From Acidobacteriota bacterium (GTDB lineage Bacteria; Acidobacteriota; Blastocatellia; Pyrinomonadales; Pyrinomonadaceae), in contig JADJBB010000026.1 in assembly GCA_016703965.1 (NCBI GenBank), positions 1-34,333 of the forward strand: 34,333 bases of DNA. Reading direction: 5' to 3'. Positions within the stretch are counted from its first letter, which is position 1. Every line of letters starts with the position of its first letter. Shown piece by piece: positions 16,946 to 24,701 of the stretch. The notes beneath the pieces were generated by a model. It was not told the origin of the DNA, did no database searches, and saw only the letters and a list, made by a program, of their open reading frames with translations. The translations under genes were made by a program, and so were the position numbers.

Positions 16946-18319
16946 TTAGGCCATCGTTGCCAGAATGTCAGTGATATCTTGTTCGGTAGTGTCGGGATTT
17001 ATGAAACAGAATCGCGATACAGTTTCAGGCCCTTCAGGGTTTCTCCATTTGGTGGGAGCGACCAGAGCGAACCCTGACTTGTGATTCTTGTAGGTCCACG
17101 CGCGGTAGTCTTCCGGCTGCCATCCTTTTCGACGGTATAGAACGCAGGACAGGCTAGGTTCGCGAACCAGCTCTGTATGTTCGGCTTCAGTGATCAATCG
17201 CCCTGCGATCTGAGCTAGTTCGATCCCGCGTTCGATGGCTTTTTCGTACCGATCCGTGCCGTGGTATGCCAATGAGAACCACAACGGGAGGCCTCGAACG
17301 CGTCGCGTTAGTTGTATCTGATAGTCCGACGGATTAAATCCCTGTGCACCTTCATCGCTGAAGATATCGAGGTAGGAACCTTCCTGGGCGTGGGCCTTTT
17401 TTGCGAGTTCCGGATCGCGGTAGATGATCGCCCCGCAATCATATGGTGAAAATAGCCACTTGTGGGGATCGATCGTGACACTGTCGGCTTGTTCGATACC
17501 ATTAAAAAGATGCCGGACCGAACGAGCCGCCAATGCTCCGCCACCGTAGGCGGCATCAACGTGAAACCAGATCTCCTCTGATCTACATATCGTAGCGATA
17601 CCCGCGAGATCGTCGATTATTCCCGCGTTGGTCGTACCGGCCGTTGCTATCACAGCGAACACCTTGGCACGGTCCTCCGCGGACATCCGCGATAAGGTCT
17701 CAGCCAAATGAGAGCCTTCGAGGCGGCTTTCTGTTTCGATCAGAAGGACATCGGCGTCGATGACCTTCGCCATCGCCTTGATCGACGAATGTGCCCCGTT
17801 CGAGGCGATCACGATGCCGCGTGTTTTAGAATTGCGTTCGTCCCGGTCTCGCCAATATTCGCGGGCCGTGACCATTGCTGAAAGATTTGCCTCTGTACCT
17901 CCGCTTGTAAAAACACCGAAAGCTCCGGCGGGCATTCCAGTCAGTGACACCAGCCACGCCATCGCCTGGTTCTCAGCAAAGATGCAGCCGGCTCCCTCCA
18001 GCCAGAAAGCTCCATGAACACTGGTCGCCGAGGTCACTAGATCGAACATCACCGCCGCCCTGGTCGGAGATGCGGGAACGAACGCAAGATGCCGGGGATG
18101 ATCGATCGGGACACTTGCTTTGACCAAAACGTCCTTAAAAAGGGCAAATGCCTTCTCGCCGCCGATGCCCTTAGGTGTGACCGTTTCGCCCACGAGGGCC
18201 TTTAGCTCCTCTGCCTTCTTAGGAAAGCCAAGCTTAGGATCGGTGTCGGAAATACGACTTATCGCGTATTTAATAACGTCGAGCGACATCTCGACAAGAT
18301 CTATGTCTACGTTGTGCAT
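16946..18319 (-). CDS. PLP-dependent decarboxylase, group II (aromatic amino acid / glutamate decarboxylase family)
   Basis: 457 residues with the marks of group II decarboxylases: FTSGGTEANLSAMVTAR (about 137-153, phosphate binding), HVDAAYGGGAL (253-263, pyridine-ring aspartate) and DPHKW with the cofactor lysine K287. Such enzymes remove the carboxyl group from aromatic amino acids, glutamate, diaminobutyrate or similar; the substrate cannot be read from sequence. It is downstream of the YwiC-like gene on the minus strand with 42 bases between, and may share a transcript with RIC and YwiC. The ATG at 18317-18319 lacks a clear ribosome binding site, so the start is not sure. It converges with the radical SAM gene with only 32 bases between the stops. 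Confidence 0.88.
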   Translation of the reverse strand: MHNVDIDLVEMSLDVIKYAISRISDTDPKLGFPKKAEELKALVGETVTPKGIGGEKAFALFKDVLVKASVPIDHPRHLAFVPASPTRAAVMFDLVTSATSVHGAFWLEGAGCIFAENQAMAWLVSLTGMPAGAFGVFTSGGTEANLSAMVTAREYWRDRDERNSKTRGIVIASNGAHSSIKAMAKVIDADVLLIETESRLEGSHLAETLSRMSAEDRAKVFAVIATAGTTNAGIIDDLAGIATICRSEEIWFHVDAAYGGGALAARSVRHLFNGIEQADSVTIDPHKWLFSPYDCGAIIYRDPELAKKAHAQEGSYLDIFSDEGAQGFNPSDYQIQLTRRVRGLPLWFSLAYHGTDRYEKAIERGIELAQIAGRLITEAEHTELVREPSLSCVLYRRKGWQPEDYRAWTYKNHKSGFALVAPTKWRNPEGPETVSRFCFINPDTTEQDITDILATMA

Positions 18320-18361
18320 AAAACTGTGGGTCGAAAGCCGCCTTATGTGACTGCTATGGTA

Positions 18362-19192
18362 TCAGATGCTGGCAAAGTGTCCGATCACGACCGACAATAC
18401 GACGGCCGTGCCGTAGATGATCTCCCAGACGCCGATCTGCATCGCTTTCATTCTTGTTCGCCCCGGTGAAAGTCCCGCGATAGCCCGATAAGCCAGTACC
18501 GACATAGCCAGGATCGCTAGAAACGGACTGAGTCCAGAATAGGCCAAGGCTGCGGTCAGAATAAGAGCCGCGACATGGGCGAGCGTCGGGACCACACGAG
18601 AATGCCGCTTGCCTTTTTCGAGCCGCAATCGCTCACGGACATACAGAATAGAGGCAATTGACCTTGATGCAAAGATCGCCCAAAGTGCGATAGCATTCGC
18701 GAGCGACATATTCGCAGACAGGCCGATCGCTGCGATCGAGGCTGACATAACGACAGCTCCGGTCAGTTCAGGTATCAGCTTTCGGCTTTGCCCCGATGCA
18801 TCAATATATATTTGAAAAAGAGCTAGCGGCAAGACCCAAGTAAAAGGAAGGAGCGGTCGAAAGCCTACGGTTAACAGCGTACCAGCAAGTCCAATGGAGA
18901 ATATCGCACCGTAGCAAAGCAAAAATCGAAAGGCCAGGCTCGCACGCTCCCTGTTTCGCATTCCAAAGCGGTCGGCGAGCAGGACCTTTAGCGGTTGCCG
19001 TGTGAGAAACGCACCGATAGTAAGACAGGCGATCCAGGGAGCTCCGGTTGAATACGCGATCGCCAGACCGGCAATTAAGGGTTCGAGCAAAAATGCCCAT
19101 CCACCGTGTTCGACCGGAAGAGCGACTTGCCGCACTCGAACAACTCTAATTGGTGCTGTTATCGGTGCGGCAGTCGACATACTTTGGTTCAT
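18362..19192 (-). CDS. YwiC-like integral membrane protein
   Basis: 276 residues, about eight hydrophobic helices. The motif VALPVEHGGWAFLLEPLIAGL (about residues 27-47) is the signature of the YwiC-like family; in Bacillus the family member lies beside narK, fnr and the nitrate reductase genes, as I remember it. The biochemical role is unknown. It starts 11 bases after the RIC stop, so the two are co-transcribed. A second possible start (MSTAAP) lies four codons later. Its presence in a nitrate region with a RIC gene fits a role in anaerobic nitrogen-oxide metabolism, but this is only by association. Confidence 0.82.
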   Translation of the reverse strand: MNQSMSTAAPITAPIRVVRVRQVALPVEHGGWAFLLEPLIAGLAIAYSTGAPWIACLTIGAFLTRQPLKVLLADRFGMRNRERASLAFRFLLCYGAIFSIGLAGTLLTVGFRPLLPFTWVLPLALFQIYIDASGQSRKLIPELTGAVVMSASIAAIGLSANMSLANAIALWAIFASRSIASILYVRERLRLEKGKRHSRVVPTLAHVAALILTAALAYSGLSPFLAILAMSVLAYRAIAGLSPGRTRMKAMQIGVWEIIYGTAVVLSVVIGHFASI

Positions 19193-19203
19193 TCCGAGCG
19201 AAC

Positions 19204-19932
19204 TTAGGCTCGAGCCTTTTGTTCGAGTTCGATAGCACGTGGAAAGAGCAGATTGTTCTCAAGGTGAATATGCTGGTGCAGATCACGCTCAAATTCCCCG
19301 AGCCGATGATACAGGGCGGTGAAACTCGGGCACGCTTCCGCCGGCAGAGTGTAGTCATTCGTAACTCGACGCATTTTAACAAGTAGTTCCCCGACTTCTT
19401 CATGCTCGATGTTCATCATATTTACCGGATGCTGAACCGTTCCGAATGGCGGAAACGCAACGTTCAAATGATTCGAATAACTATGCTCTAGTTTTTGTAT
19501 GTATGGGAAGAGAACCATTTCTTCTTTCACCATGTGAGGATCCAGATCATCACAGAGTGCCTGAAAAAGCTCTTTTAACTCAAGGAGATATGGATTGTGA
19601 TCGCCGTGACGGCTAGCGACCTTGGCCATCAACGGTGTCAAATGGCTCATTTCGTCGCGTGTATAGACGTGATGTTTATCCAAAATATGATCGACGAGAT
19701 CGCTCAAGTCCATTTTGGAGAACGATTCTTGATCACTATTTGTTGAGCCACCCAGGACGCCATCGATCTTCTCTTTGACTATTTCCGGACTCGCCCCGAC
19801 GTTTCGACAGGCGTCATCGAACGGCGTGTCTCCATGACAACAATAGTCGATCTTGAATTCCTCAAAGACACGCGTTGTCAACGGCATCTCAAGTGCTATT
19901 TCGCGAACTGTCTTACCTTGAACACTGATCAT
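19204..19932 (-). CDS. RIC family iron-sulfur cluster repair protein (ScdA/YtfE type)
   Basis: 242 residues from the ATG at 19930-19932 (MISVQGKT), chosen because GGAGG lies eight bases before it; an upstream in-frame TTG would overlap that site. The N-terminal DUF542 domain carries DYCCHGD (about 29-35), the cysteine pair typical of RIC proteins. The C-terminal hemerythrin-like domain has DHILDKHHVYTRDEM, RHGDHN, PHMVKEEMVLFPYI, NIEHEEVGELL and HQHIHLENNLLFPR with the di-iron histidines and glutamates. These proteins repair iron-sulfur clusters damaged by NO or peroxide. A Crp/Fnr-type site is centred 67.5 bases upstream, so induction under nitrate-reducing or nitrosative conditions is likely. 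Confidence 0.93.
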   Translation of the reverse strand: MISVQGKTVREIALEMPLTTRVFEEFKIDYCCHGDTPFDDACRNVGASPEIVKEKIDGVLGGSTNSDQESFSKMDLSDLVDHILDKHHVYTRDEMSHLTPLMAKVASRHGDHNPYLLELKELFQALCDDLDPHMVKEEMVLFPYIQKLEHSYSNHLNVAFPPFGTVQHPVNMMNIEHEEVGELLVKMRRVTNDYTLPAEACPSFTALYHRLGEFERDLHQHIHLENNLLFPRAIELEQKARA

Positions 19933-19990
19933 TAATTCATCCTCCAAATGTATACTCCAGCATAATTGTCGCCTATGTTTACAGGAGGAA

Positions 19991-20008
19991 ATATGATCTG
20001 GGTCATGT
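19991..20008 (-). promoter_or_regulatory. Crp/Fnr-type operator (site 2) upstream of RIC
   Basis: ATATGATCTGGGTCATGT has a TGAT-N4-GTCA core centred at 19999.5, 67.5 bases before the RIC start codon. It matches site 3 read from the opposite strand (GTGATCTGGATCATAT) in 14 of 16 core and flank positions, and shares the ATATGA flank with site 1. Class II activation would put the transcription start near 19958. Confidence 0.65.
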
Positions 20009-20016
20009 TCTAAAAC

Positions 20017-20105
20017 TCATTGAGTGGGGCTTTGGGGGTGGGAGTATCGGTCAGACTGGCCTTCACGCGCCGTTTGACACGACCCTAAAAGAAACGCCGT
20101 TTGTT
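20017..20105 (-). pseudogene. C-terminal remnant of a DUF7009-like gene
   Basis: On the minus strand the frame ends with FLLGSCQTAREGQSDRYSHP before a stop at 20017-20019. This resembles the end of the intact DUF7009-like protein at 24231-24611 (DFVCLNAHNHEDQSDRYPHP). No longer homologous frame continues upstream, because the exporter cassette begins there. It therefore looks like the tail of a second or original copy, left between the RIC promoter and the cassette. Confidence 0.5.
20031..20065. repeat. Left copy of an imperfect 35-base direct repeat
   Basis: Aligns with 24249-24282 with one gap and about five mismatches, including the identical block CGGTCAGACTGG. Both copies encode, on the minus strand, QSDRYxHP near the end of a DUF7009-like protein. 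The pair brackets the ABC/HlyD/cupin cassette. Confidence 0.6.
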
Positions 20106-20161
20106 ATATTGGACAATCCCCAACTCACAGCCATCAATAATTCTTTCAATTTTCGGCAAAA

Positions 20162-20884
20162 TCATTCCATCGCCGGATGTCCGTTCTTTTCTTTAGAATT
20201 CAAATGTTCAACCGTAAGAATTCCATCGTTCAAGTGATAAATGCGGTCGAAGCCTTTAACCATGCGCTCGTCATGAGTTACGACAATGACTGCTGCTCGT
20301 TTCTCGTGTCCGAGTTGCCGTAATAAATCCATAACGGCTTTGCCTCTTTCGGAATCAAGTGCGGCGGTTGGCTCATCGGCGAGAATCACTACCGGGTCGT
20401 TGACGACGGCACGGGCAACCGCTACTCGCTGTTGTTCACCACCCGAAAGCGTGGCTGGGTAAATATCTGCCCGATGCCCTAGATCAAGTCTTTCTAATAA
20501 TGCTCTGGCACGTTTTAGCGCTTCTCGATTTGAAACGCCGTTGAGGGTTAAGACAAGAGCAACATTTTGGACAACCGTTAGAAACGGAATCAGATTGTAG
20601 GATTGAAAAATGATTCCCATTCGCTGTCGCCGCAGCAATCGATCATCAATCAACACTTTCTTTCCTTCAAAAATCGTTTCTCCGGCAATTTCGATTTTTC
20701 CGCTGGTTGGCGGATCAATCAGCGAAACAGCCCGTAAAAGTGTGGTCTTCCCTGATCCGCTCGGTCCCATTAAGGCGACCACTTCACCCGCTTCAACATC
20801 CAAACTCGCGTCTTTGAGAGCGATAACTTCCGTATCACCTTCCCCAAAAATCTTGGTTAAATTTTGAGCCGAAACCTGCTGCAT
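20162..20884 (-). CDS. ABC exporter ATPase (LolD/DevA/MacB type)
   Basis: 240 residues with Walker A GPSGSGKTT (about 40-48), Q-loop region IFQSYNLIPFL (about 92-102), signature LSGGEQQR (about 144-151), Walker B VILADEPTAALD (about 165-176) and the switch histidine in VIVVTHDERM. The family pairs with FtsX-like permeases that work as mechanotransmission exporters or lipoprotein extractors. The permease gene lies directly upstream with 44 bases between, and the HlyD-type adaptor overlaps that. Codons and base composition of this and the next two genes are more AT-rich than the nitrate genes. Cargo is unknown. Confidence 0.93.
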   Translation of the reverse strand: MQQVSAQNLTKIFGEGDTEVIALKDASLDVEAGEVVALMGPSGSGKTTLLRAVSLIDPPTSGKIEIAGETIFEGKKVLIDDRLLRRQRMGIIFQSYNLIPFLTVVQNVALVLTLNGVSNREALKRARALLERLDLGHRADIYPATLSGGEQQRVAVARAVVNDPVVILADEPTAALDSERGKAVMDLLRQLGHEKRAAVIVVTHDERMVKGFDRIYHLNDGILTVEHLNSKEKNGHPAME

Positions 20885-20928
20885 TTTTCCCCAACAAGTC
20901 CGAAAAACCTAAGGTTTGCCAGAGAAGT

Positions 20929-22119
20929 TTACCCCGCCATGGCCGTCGTCGCGTCAATACTGAGAGCTTTGTGTATGCCAATCCCACTGGCCGCGATACA
21001 AATACCAATTACGATTCCAAAAACCATTATTTGATCGCTGACCAGCAACACGAGACGACGCGGAAAATACTCGTAAGTTAAACTAATAATTATGGTTCCG
21101 AATACAAATCCAAGAAATCCCAAGATCAATGATTGCTGCAAAATCAAACCGACTATTTTTGAGTTTGGGGCCCCGATAATTTTCAGGGTTGCAATATCTC
21201 TGGTTTTCTCAAGTGTCATCGTGTAAATGATGAGGGCGATAATCACAGCCGCCACAACCAAGAGAATTATGCGAAATAGAAGGATTTGTTGTCTGGCTCT
21301 TTCGATTACATTTTTTGCTAAAAAATCTTCTTGCTGCTGGGTTGTCAAGACATTGTAATGTGTCCAGCGAGCTATACTTTTTGCCACTTCTTCGGCATTT
21401 GCCCACGATTCCAGCCGAACCAAAATGACATTGGCAATATGTGAACTTTGGAGAAGCGAAGAAAGATTCTCGGCAGAAACACCCGCAAGTTGGGGATTTT
21501 CCGACAAATCCGATTGCAGTCGAACCCGGTCATTACGAATCGCTTCATTGGATTTAAGAAACTGAAGTTCCTGTGCGTCTTCAAGCGTGATAAAAGCGGC
21601 TGAATCTCCCGAATTTGAAACAACGCCTTCTGTCAATCCAACAACCTCTAAAGTTATTCGTCCGAATTTGAATTGAGTGCCAAGCGAAACACTGGCTTTG
21701 CGGTCAACTACCATCTCATATCGGTTCTTCAGAATTGGTCGCCCCGCAGCGATTGCCGGAGGACCGCCGAGACCACCCAACCGATAACCGATGACCTGAA
21801 GCCGCAGGATTTTCTCCTGATGTTCGATCTGCAACAATTGATAAGCAACAGGACTCGCTTCGCTAACACCCGAAACCGTGAGGATATTGCGATAGAGATC
21901 CTCGGGAACCCGAGAACTTTCCGCAAATGGACCATTGGTATCTTTTTGCACGACCCATAAATCAACTTTGGGGGCACGAACAATGCTCAAAGCATCCTCG
22001 ACCATACCGGCGTAAATTCCATTCATGGCCATCACGGTTGTGAGCAGCAAACCGAGACCTACCGCGGTTAAAATAAACCGGCCCAAACGATATTCAACAT
22101 CATGGAGTGCGAGGTTCAT
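20929..22119 (-). CDS. FtsX-like ABC permease (DevC type)
   Basis: 396 residues. One N-terminal helix (about 12-35), a large extracytoplasmic domain (about 40-265) and three C-terminal helices (about 280-300, 325-350, 362-385), the FtsX/MacB layout. The motif TLEKTRDIATLKIIGAPNSKIVGLILQQS in the cytoplasmic link near residue 300-330 is typical for the family. Its start overlaps the stop of the HlyD gene by four bases (ATGA), so both are made from one message with the ATPase. With the adaptor it should form a DevBCA-like exporter across the envelope. No TolC gene is in the window. Confidence 0.9.
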   Translation of the reverse strand: MNLALHDVEYRLGRFILTAVGLGLLLTTVMAMNGIYAGMVEDALSIVRAPKVDLWVVQKDTNGPFAESSRVPEDLYRNILTVSGVSEASPVAYQLLQIEHQEKILRLQVIGYRLGGLGGPPAIAAGRPILKNRYEMVVDRKASVSLGTQFKFGRITLEVVGLTEGVVSNSGDSAAFITLEDAQELQFLKSNEAIRNDRVRLQSDLSENPQLAGVSAENLSSLLQSSHIANVILVRLESWANAEEVAKSIARWTHYNVLTTQQQEDFLAKNVIERARQQILLFRIILLVVAAVIIALIIYTMTLEKTRDIATLKIIGAPNSKIVGLILQQSLILGFLGFVFGTIIISLTYEYFPRRLVLLVSDQIMVFGIVIGICIAASGIGIHKALSIDATTAMAG

Positions 22120-23564
22120 TCTTTCATCTGCGGCTCTTCTTTACTTTCTTCGGCAACGATTGAAACCCTCGCACCTTCATTGCTCAAATCGGATAATTTG
22201 CCCGGAGAAACGACAACCTTATCTACGCTATCAAGTCCTGAAATCACTTCGGCCCAGCCACTTGCATCTACCATTCCAGTTTGTATTTTTCTAAACTGCA
22301 AGCGATTTTCAATCACCAGCCAAACGCCGATTCCTTCTTTTGAGCGAATCAATGCAGATGCGGGAATAACTTTCAAAGTCCTTGCTTTTGGTCGAATTAT
22401 TGCTTCTAACTGTTCGCCAAGCCTGATATGTTCGGGTATTCGCTCAAACGAAATATCAACCGCAACTTGTTCGGTTACGCGATCACTTTCACGCTGAATC
22501 CGTGTTACTTTTCCCTGTAAATTCCCCGTCTGCATCGAACGCAAAGTAATTTCGGCAAGATCACCAACTTCAAAAGAGTTTGAATTGCTTTCATCAATAA
22601 AAACAGTCGCCCAAATTGTTGTTGGATCGGCAATTTTGAGAATCGGGGTTCCGGGATTTACCACTGCACCGGGTTCTAGTTCACGACTGACCACATATCC
22701 GCTTATTTGACTGACAATCACACCTTCAGATTTCCGCGCATCTGCTGATGCAAGTGCAGCTTCGGCGACACTTATATCTTGCTCAATTACTTTCAACCCG
22801 GTTCTTAGCGTTGCGACATCATCATTTGCAACTTTGAGTTGGGCTTGAGCCTGCTTAACATCTTCGCCGACGGTATTGATTTGAGCTTCGATGTTTTTCA
22901 CATCTTCCAATGCTGTATTTCGTTGAGCTTCGGCATTCTTTACATCATCGTCAGCGGCTTTCGCCTGCGTCAGACGTTCTTCCAAATCCATCTTTGAAAC
23001 ATCGCCAGATTGGTAAAGTTTTTGCCACCGATTAGCGTTGTGTTGTGCTTGTAAGCGAAGAGTGCGCAATTTTGAAATGGTTGAATCGAATGAGGTTACG
23101 GCAGATTTCGCCCGACGCAAAGACGCTCTTGGAACTTCCCTATTAGTCATTATTCGTTGAACAGATGCTCGCTGAACTTCAACGGCGGATAACGCCCGTT
23201 GAATCTCCGCCCGACGAACTTCCTCAGTTGACCTTGAACGCTGCAATGTGGATTCGGCACGCTCCATTTCAGCCCGTAATTCAGAATCTTCGAGCGTCGC
23301 TAAAACCTGTCCATTTGAGACCGTATCGCCTTGATCCACGTCAATTGAAATTAATCGCCCAGGTATTTTCGAAGCAATATTTACAACGATTTTTGATTCA
23401 ACCGTTCCAATGCCTTGAATCGATGGCGTAATTCTCCTCTCCGACACTTCTGTAACCGTCACCTGCGGCGGACGCAACCAAAACCACAAAAGCCCCCCAG
23501 CCAGAGCCAAAAACCCTACTGCCAAGAGAACTCTCAAGAAAGATTTTGTGTATCGCCCTTTCAT
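22116..23564 (-). CDS. HlyD/DevB-type periplasmic adaptor with long coiled coil
   Basis: 482 residues. An N-terminal membrane anchor (about 9-29), a lipoyl half domain (IPGRLISIDVDQGDTVSNGQVLATLEDSEL, about 66-95), then an unusually long helical hairpin (about 95-275) with repeated units such as DDVKNAEAQRNTALEDVKNIEA and INTVGEDVKQAQAQLKVANDD, the second lipoyl half (GYVVSRELEPGAVVNPGTPILKI, about 286-308) and beta-barrel domains. The protein bridges the inner-membrane permease and an outer-membrane channel. The gene lies 37 bases after the cupin stop. Glutamine- and asparagine-rich repeats in the hairpin may have grown by internal duplication. Confidence 0.92.
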   Translation of the reverse strand: MKGRYTKSFLRVLLAVGFLALAGGLLWFWLRPPQVTVTEVSERRITPSIQGIGTVESKIVVNIASKIPGRLISIDVDQGDTVSNGQVLATLEDSELRAEMERAESTLQRSRSTEEVRRAEIQRALSAVEVQRASVQRIMTNREVPRASLRRAKSAVTSFDSTISKLRTLRLQAQHNANRWQKLYQSGDVSKMDLEERLTQAKAADDDVKNAEAQRNTALEDVKNIEAQINTVGEDVKQAQAQLKVANDDVATLRTGLKVIEQDISVAEAALASADARKSEGVIVSQISGYVVSRELEPGAVVNPGTPILKIADPTTIWATVFIDESNSNSFEVGDLAEITLRSMQTGNLQGKVTRIQRESDRVTEQVAVDISFERIPEHIRLGEQLEAIIRPKARTLKVIPASALIRSKEGIGVWLVIENRLQFRKIQTGMVDASGWAEVISGLDSVDKVVVSPGKLSDLSNEGARVSIVAEESKEEPQMKE

Positions 23565-23601
23565 AACTGGTCATCATTTCCCAGTAAGCTGTTTCGAAAA
23601 A

Positions 23602-24003
23602 TCACTTCTCCTTGAATTTGGTCAGTAAAACGGAAACTTTTGATAAAGCTCTTATTTCGTGAACGACATTTGGTTCGATCGTAACCAACATACCTTCTTT
23701 TAGTTCAACTTCTTCTTTTTCTTCCCCGACAATTAATAAGCCTTTTCCTGCAACACATTGAATCGTAATCGGTTCGGCGGCTTTATGAGCATCTAGAACC
23801 GCCTTATTGCGTAGCGTAATTTGGACGATTTTTCGGCGTTCACCATCAAAAAGCGGCGTAACCTCTTTATCTTTGCCGTCGCCGATTTTAGTTTGTAAAT
23901 TCAACTTTTGCATAATTCTTTCCTGACTATTGACATTAAAACCGATGAACGTAATCATCAGAGCAACTCCTAAAACTACAGTTAAAAACAAAATTCTCTT
24001 CAT
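23602..24003 (-). CDS. Small secreted or anchored cupin-fold protein
   Basis: About 133 residues from the ATG at 24001-24003; an in-frame TTG three codons upstream is possible. There is a signal peptide or anchor (MKRILFLTVVLGVALMITFIGF). The remainder has a single cupin-like fold: VLDAHKAAEPITIQCVAGKGLLIVGEEKEEVELKEGMLVTIEPNVVHEI, with only H in DAHK and VHEI as possible metal ligands, so metal binding is doubtful. It leads the exporter operon. Role unknown; a sensor or carrier for what the exporter moves is conceivable but not shown. Confidence 0.75.
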   Translation of the reverse strand: MKRILFLTVVLGVALMITFIGFNVNSQERIMQKLNLQTKIGDGKDKEVTPLFDGERRKIVQITLRNKAVLDAHKAAEPITIQCVAGKGLLIVGEEKEEVELKEGMLVTIEPNVVHEIRALSKVSVLLTKFKEK

Positions 24004-24230
24004 TTTTGACAAACCCCCAACCTGCCTCCGAAACTATTAAGATTCAGACAGTTGAAAAATACTCGATTAGCCGATCAGATCATTTCCATCTGGTTGAAAT
24101 CCGAAACCGCGCGCAAAGCGGGCAAAAACTAATCAAACTCATCAGTAAAAACCCAATTCGGTCAATCGCCGGGCCGCAATGGTCGGACCGGGAAAATCCG
24201 TTGTTACCTCAGATGGTCGTATCATGCGGC
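24004..24230. other. Spacer between DUF7009-like gene and cupin gene
   Basis: No supported gene. A plus-strand open frame (24006-24299) overlaps the DUF7009-like gene and has no recognisable content. A half-palindrome reading TGATCTGATCGG on the minus strand (24071-24082) is centred 73.5 bases before the cupin start and resembles the operator of sites 1-3 in one half only. Confidence 0.4.
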
Positions 24231-24611
24231 TTAGCACGCGGCGTCGCCTTTGGGGTGAGGATAGCGGTCAGACTGGTCTTCATGGTTGTGGGCATTTAGA
24301 CAAACAAAGTCCTTTTCGATCAATATTCTGAGTTCGGTTTGTTCGTCCCCCAGAAAGGTTCCGGCAAGACTAACCTCGTCGGAGTTGGCCCAGCTATTGG
24401 CGTCGGAGGCAGGTACGCGAACCACAATTATTCCGTCCGCAAAAGAGGCCGAAAAATTACTGTTGGGCGTCTTTTCGAGCAAGTAACCAAAGTCGTTTTT
24501 TCCTAGCCCAAACCGCACGTTGTCCCCGATGGTTCCTGTTTGATCAAAAGTCTCGACTTCGGAACGGCCCAACCGAAAACGAAGAGTGTTCTCTCTAATT
24601 CGAAGTTTCAT
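24231..24611 (-). CDS. DUF7009-like small protein
   Basis: 126 residues starting MKLRIRENTLRFRLGRSEVETF and with ILIEKDFVCL..EDQSDRYPHP near the end. This pattern matches a family of about 120 residues that I remember as DUF7009, without known function. It is soluble and rich in beta-type segments, without signal peptide. GAGGAT lies seven to twelve bases before the ATG. A Crp/Fnr-type palindrome is centred 68.5 bases upstream, at the same distance as before RIC, so both genes probably belong to one regulon. A C-terminal remnant of a second copy lies beside RIC at 20017-20105. Possible functions include nitrosative stress response, by association only. Confidence 0.75.
   Translation of the reverse strand: MKLRIRENTLRFRLGRSEVETFDQTGTIGDNVRFGLGKNDFGYLLEKTPNSNFSASFADGIIVVRVPASDANSWANSDEVSLAGTFLGDEQTELRILIEKDFVCLNAHNHEDQSDRYPHPKGDAAC
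24249..24282. repeat. Right copy of the imperfect 35-base direct repeat
   Basis: Partner of 20031-20065; lies in the coding end of the DUF7009-like gene, encoding QSDRYPHP on the minus strand. Confidence 0.6.
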
Positions 24612-24670
24612 GATCCATCCTCAACGCAAGTCTTAGAATAAGGAACGTAACACGAAGCACGGTCGCCGAA

Positions 24671-24688
24671 ATATGATCCAGATCACTT
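24671..24688 (-). promoter_or_regulatory. Crp/Fnr-type operator (site 3) upstream of DUF7009-like gene
   Basis: ATATGATCCAGATCACTT contains the perfect palindrome TGATCCAGATCA (24674-24685), centred 68.5 bases before the start codon of the gene at 24611. It sits just after the stop of the Crp/Fnr gene, so it serves the next gene, not the regulator's own promoter. Confidence 0.68.
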
Positions 24689-24701
24689 TTTTTGCATATG
24701 G

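Noticed and set aside
24006..24299. Plus-strand open frame of 97 codons between the cupin and DUF7009-like genes
   Set aside because: It overlaps the end of the DUF7009-like gene, has no ribosome binding site and no recognisable content.
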